24,313 nt of DNA, from contig JAZBOW010000225.1 of the NCBI GenBank assembly GCA_036351335.1, forward strand, positions 1 through 24,313, written 5' to 3'. Origin of the DNA: UBA4459 sp036351335. GTDB taxonomy: Bacteria > Bacteroidota > Bacteroidia > Bacteroidales > F082. Under the pieces are notes generated by a model. It saw nothing but the letters and a program-made list of their open reading frames with translations. It was not told the origin of the DNA and did not search any database. Both the position numbers and the translations under genes were made by a program. Positions 22,682-24,313 of the stretch are shown one piece after another. Numbering within the stretch: position 1 is the first letter of the stretch; every line of letters begins with the position of its first letter.

Positions 22682-22706
22682 AGTACCTCATTTTGAAAAG
22701 TCTAAT

Positions 22707-22734
22707 AAAAAACGTTTTATTTACCCTAAAACGT
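22707..22734 (-). terminator. Intrinsic terminator downstream of the Lys-rich peptide gene
   Basis: On the minus strand ACGTTTT and AAAACGT form a 7-bp stem around a 9-nt loop (22734-22712), followed by TTTTT and then ATTAG. It lies about 130 nt after the stop of the gene at 22867-22971. Confidence 0.55.
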
Positions 22735-22866
22735 ATAAGTAAATGCATGCATTATTTTGCAATTTATTTTTTACTTTTAGCTTCAAGATCGCCTAAAAGG
22801 CAAGATGTGTCCGTTAAGTATTCAGCAGACCTTATTTGATCTCTGGAAAAGCCAGGCCAATTCAGG

Positions 22867-22971
22867 CTATCCTTTTTTGGCTTTCTTTTCCCTTTTTTCA
22901 GCTTTCTTTTCTTTGGCTGTTTTTTGGGCCTCCTTTTTTACGTTCTTCTTCGCGTCCTGTGACTTTGCCAT
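22867..22971 (-). CDS. 34-residue Lys-rich basic protein
   Basis: An ATG at 22971 opens a 34-codon frame ending in TAG at 22867-22869. The product starts MAKSQDAKKNVKKEAQKTAK and ends KREKKAKKG. About half of its residues are Lys or Arg, and Glu/Ala fill most of the rest, giving a charged helix. Small MAKSQ/MAKGQ-type basic proteins occur widely in Bacteroidota and may bind nucleic acid or the ribosome; the function is not known. A leader-like gap of about 53 bp and an ACTGT-TTT-ACAGT inverted repeat (23002-23014) lie between it and the glycosidase gene, so it may be the last gene of that operon. A terminator follows it at 22707-22734. Confidence 0.6.
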   Translation of the reverse strand: MAKSQDAKKNVKKEAQKTAKEKKAEKREKKAKKG

Positions 22972-23024
22972 GATACTATGAGTTAAATACTAATATTGAA
23001 TACTGTTTTACAGTGTTTATAAAT

Positions 23025-24313
23025 TTAATTTTCGTCCTCTAAAAGTAACAAAAAATGTGCTGCTGACCACGAAAAATGTGCTGCGTTTAACGCTTCACCA
23101 TTTCTTGGATCATAATTCTCATGAATGGGCATTTGTTTCATTAAAAGGCCAGCTGCATTTCTGAATAACTTTTCCTTCATTTGGTTGTATTCATCAACGA
23201 ATCCATATTTTTTCATTCCCTCCAGGGCGAAATAAGCCTGGTCAATCCAAACAGGGCCCCGCCAATAACCATTCTCCGGATCAAATTCAGTGTGAGATGC
23301 AGATAATGAGGGGAAAGGTAAATAGGTATTGAAATGTGTTGAATCCATTATTTTAGATACTATTTCACGGGCTTGCTCAGGCGTGGCAACTTCAGCCCAG
23401 AGGGCAATCCATGCTTCAGGGCCAACAACTTCAATATGAGATTGATCCGCTGTTCGGATATCAAAAAAATATCCATGATCTGTATTATAGAATACCTTTT
23501 GCATTTGATATTTCAAAATCGGTAACTGTTTCTCAAATTCATCTACAATTTCAATTTGTTCTGTTATTTTGGCCAATTTAATCAAGTACTTTTTTTCGGC
23601 ATATAAATATGAATTCAGGTCGATGGATTCCTGGTTAAGCGACCATGCATCTGGTTTTGAAAAAATCATTTCTGCCGAATCAAATCTTACGGCATTATCC
23701 ATGCCACTTTCCCATGCCGCGGCAATCCTTGTTCCGTCCGTGGAACCGTATTCACACAATCCATTCTGATCATGATCGCGATTCATATACCACCATTCGT
23801 GATATTTAATTAAACTGGGGAGCATTTCAATAACAAAAGAAGTATCATATGTTTCTTGATAAACTTCATAAATAGCCCAGGCAGATAAAGGTGGTTTTGT
23901 GTTGCGCCAATTGTGTTTTTCAAGAAGTGTATCCCTGAAAATGCAATCCGCGATCATTCCTTTATCATTTTGGAAATCATACATAGCCCTTATCTGATCT
24001 TTGGCGAGTCCCGGTTCAATGCTGGCAAGAGCAACCGCATGTTTCCACGAGTCCCACGCCCATAATCCATGAAATCCCCGGTAAGCATAGGATGGGAATA
24101 AGCCGGCACGGGTAAGCTCACCTTCTGGGTTGCGCCAGTTCGTGATCAAAGTTTGGATGCATTTTGCAGCCAATAGCTGTTTCTGATCACTTAAATTTTG
24201 AAATGGCTGAAGATACCTTCTCCACCTTATATGGTTTTCCAAGAATTTATTTTCTGCATTCATGAATGGATGATCTGTATCATATTCTTCTGAATTAAAC
24301 CGATGCCGGATAG
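23025..24313 (-). CDS. GH63-like (MGH1-type) glycoside hydrolase, N-terminus beyond window
   Basis: The minus-strand frame stays open to the right edge, so the gene starts outside the window. An internal ATG at 24263 is preceded by 16 more in-frame codons (IRHRFNSEEYDTDHPF), which look coding. The protein is an alpha/alpha toroid of the GH63/GH37 clan, which removes glucose or mannose units from alpha-linked sugars. Key motifs are WDSWKH (70-75 counted from the 24263 Met), ESGMDNAVRFD with the likely acid Asp, GPVWIDQAYFALEGM, and HENYDPRNGE with the likely base Glu. About 429 codons are visible. No signal peptide can be judged. It could process trehalose-like, glucosylglycerate-like or mannoside substrates. 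Confidence 0.85.
   Translation of the reverse strand, partial: IRHRFNSEEYDTDHPFMNAENKFLENHIRWRRYLQPFQNLSDQKQLLAAKCIQTLITNWRNPEGELTRAGLFPSYAYRGFHGLWAWDSWKHAVALASIEPGLAKDQIRAMYDFQNDKGMIADCIFRDTLLEKHNWRNTKPPLSAWAIYEVYQETYDTSFVIEMLPSLIKYHEWWYMNRDHDQNGLCEYGSTDGTRIAAAWESGMDNAVRFDSAEMIFSKPDAWSLNQESIDLNSYLYAEKKYLIKLAKITEQIEIVDEFEKQLPILKYQMQKVFYNTDHGYFFDIRTADQSHIEVVGPEAWIALWAEVATPEQAREIVSKIMDSTHFNTYLPFPSLSASHTEFDPENGYWRGPVWIDQAYFALEGMKKYGFVDEYNQMKEKLFRNAAGLLMKQMPIHENYDPRNGEALNAAHFSWSAAHFLLLLEDEN

Noticed and set aside
22742..22753. AATGCATGCATT, a 12-bp perfect palindrome between the Lys-rich gene and the candidate small RNA
   Set aside because: It is short, AT-rich at its ends and not at a useful distance from any promoter element, so it may be chance.

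Overview
The window looks like the chromosome of an anaerobic or facultatively anaerobic member of the Bacteroidota. The evidence is AT-rich sequence, promoters of the Bacteroidota type (TAnnTTTG), few Shine-Dalgarno sequences, a type IX secretion C-terminal sorting domain, a TonB protein, large secreted PKD/MAM proteins and many iron-sulfur proteins. No tRNA, rRNA, CRISPR array, insertion sequence or prophage was seen.

Layout. A large secreted PKD/MAM-domain protein runs off the left edge on the minus strand (1-2421). A 1 kb gap with palindromes and a putative long leader follows. Next come a patatin-like phospholipase (minus) and a divergent tonB, then an FNR-type regulator (minus). The regulator is divergent from a five-gene plus-strand run (6061-10662): an unknown protein, a tandem universal stress protein, a PiT/CysP-like anion permease, a secreted Asp-box protein with a sorting signal, and a family-4-like uracil-DNA glycosylase. 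A DUF89 protein and a cobalamin adenosyltransferase follow (10734-12111).

The centre (12350-18591) is a Fe-S/metallocofactor cluster. It holds a DUF5320-like Gly/Arg-rich peptide, three NifX/NafY-like proteins, a CoA-disulfide-reductase-like flavoprotein, a CGGC-domain protein, a radical SAM enzyme, a zinc-ribbon protein and two tandem MinD-type ATPases with an inserted 2x[4Fe-4S] ferredoxin domain. No nitrogenase genes are present. The content resembles the 'orange protein' (ORP) neighbourhoods of anaerobes. It is followed by a thioesterase, a Met-gamma-lyase-like PLP enzyme, a beta-barrel protein and a B12-binding-type radical SAM protein. On the far right, on the minus strand, are a candidate small RNA, a 34-residue Lys-rich protein and a GH63-like glycosidase that runs off the window.

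The most interesting result ties these parts together. The regulator keeps all four FNR cluster cysteines (C10, C13, C19, C111). FNR-like boxes (TTGA-N6-TCAA, one with one mismatch) lie upstream of tonB, of the 6061 operon and of the metallocofactor cluster. In all three cases the box starts exactly 69 nt before a TAnnTTTG promoter element. The first two boxes sit in divergent regions and also lie 33-35 nt from a promoter element serving the gene on the other side (patatin and the regulator itself). This predicts an oxygen-responsive regulon controlling stress, anion uptake, TonB and an ORP-like cofactor cluster.
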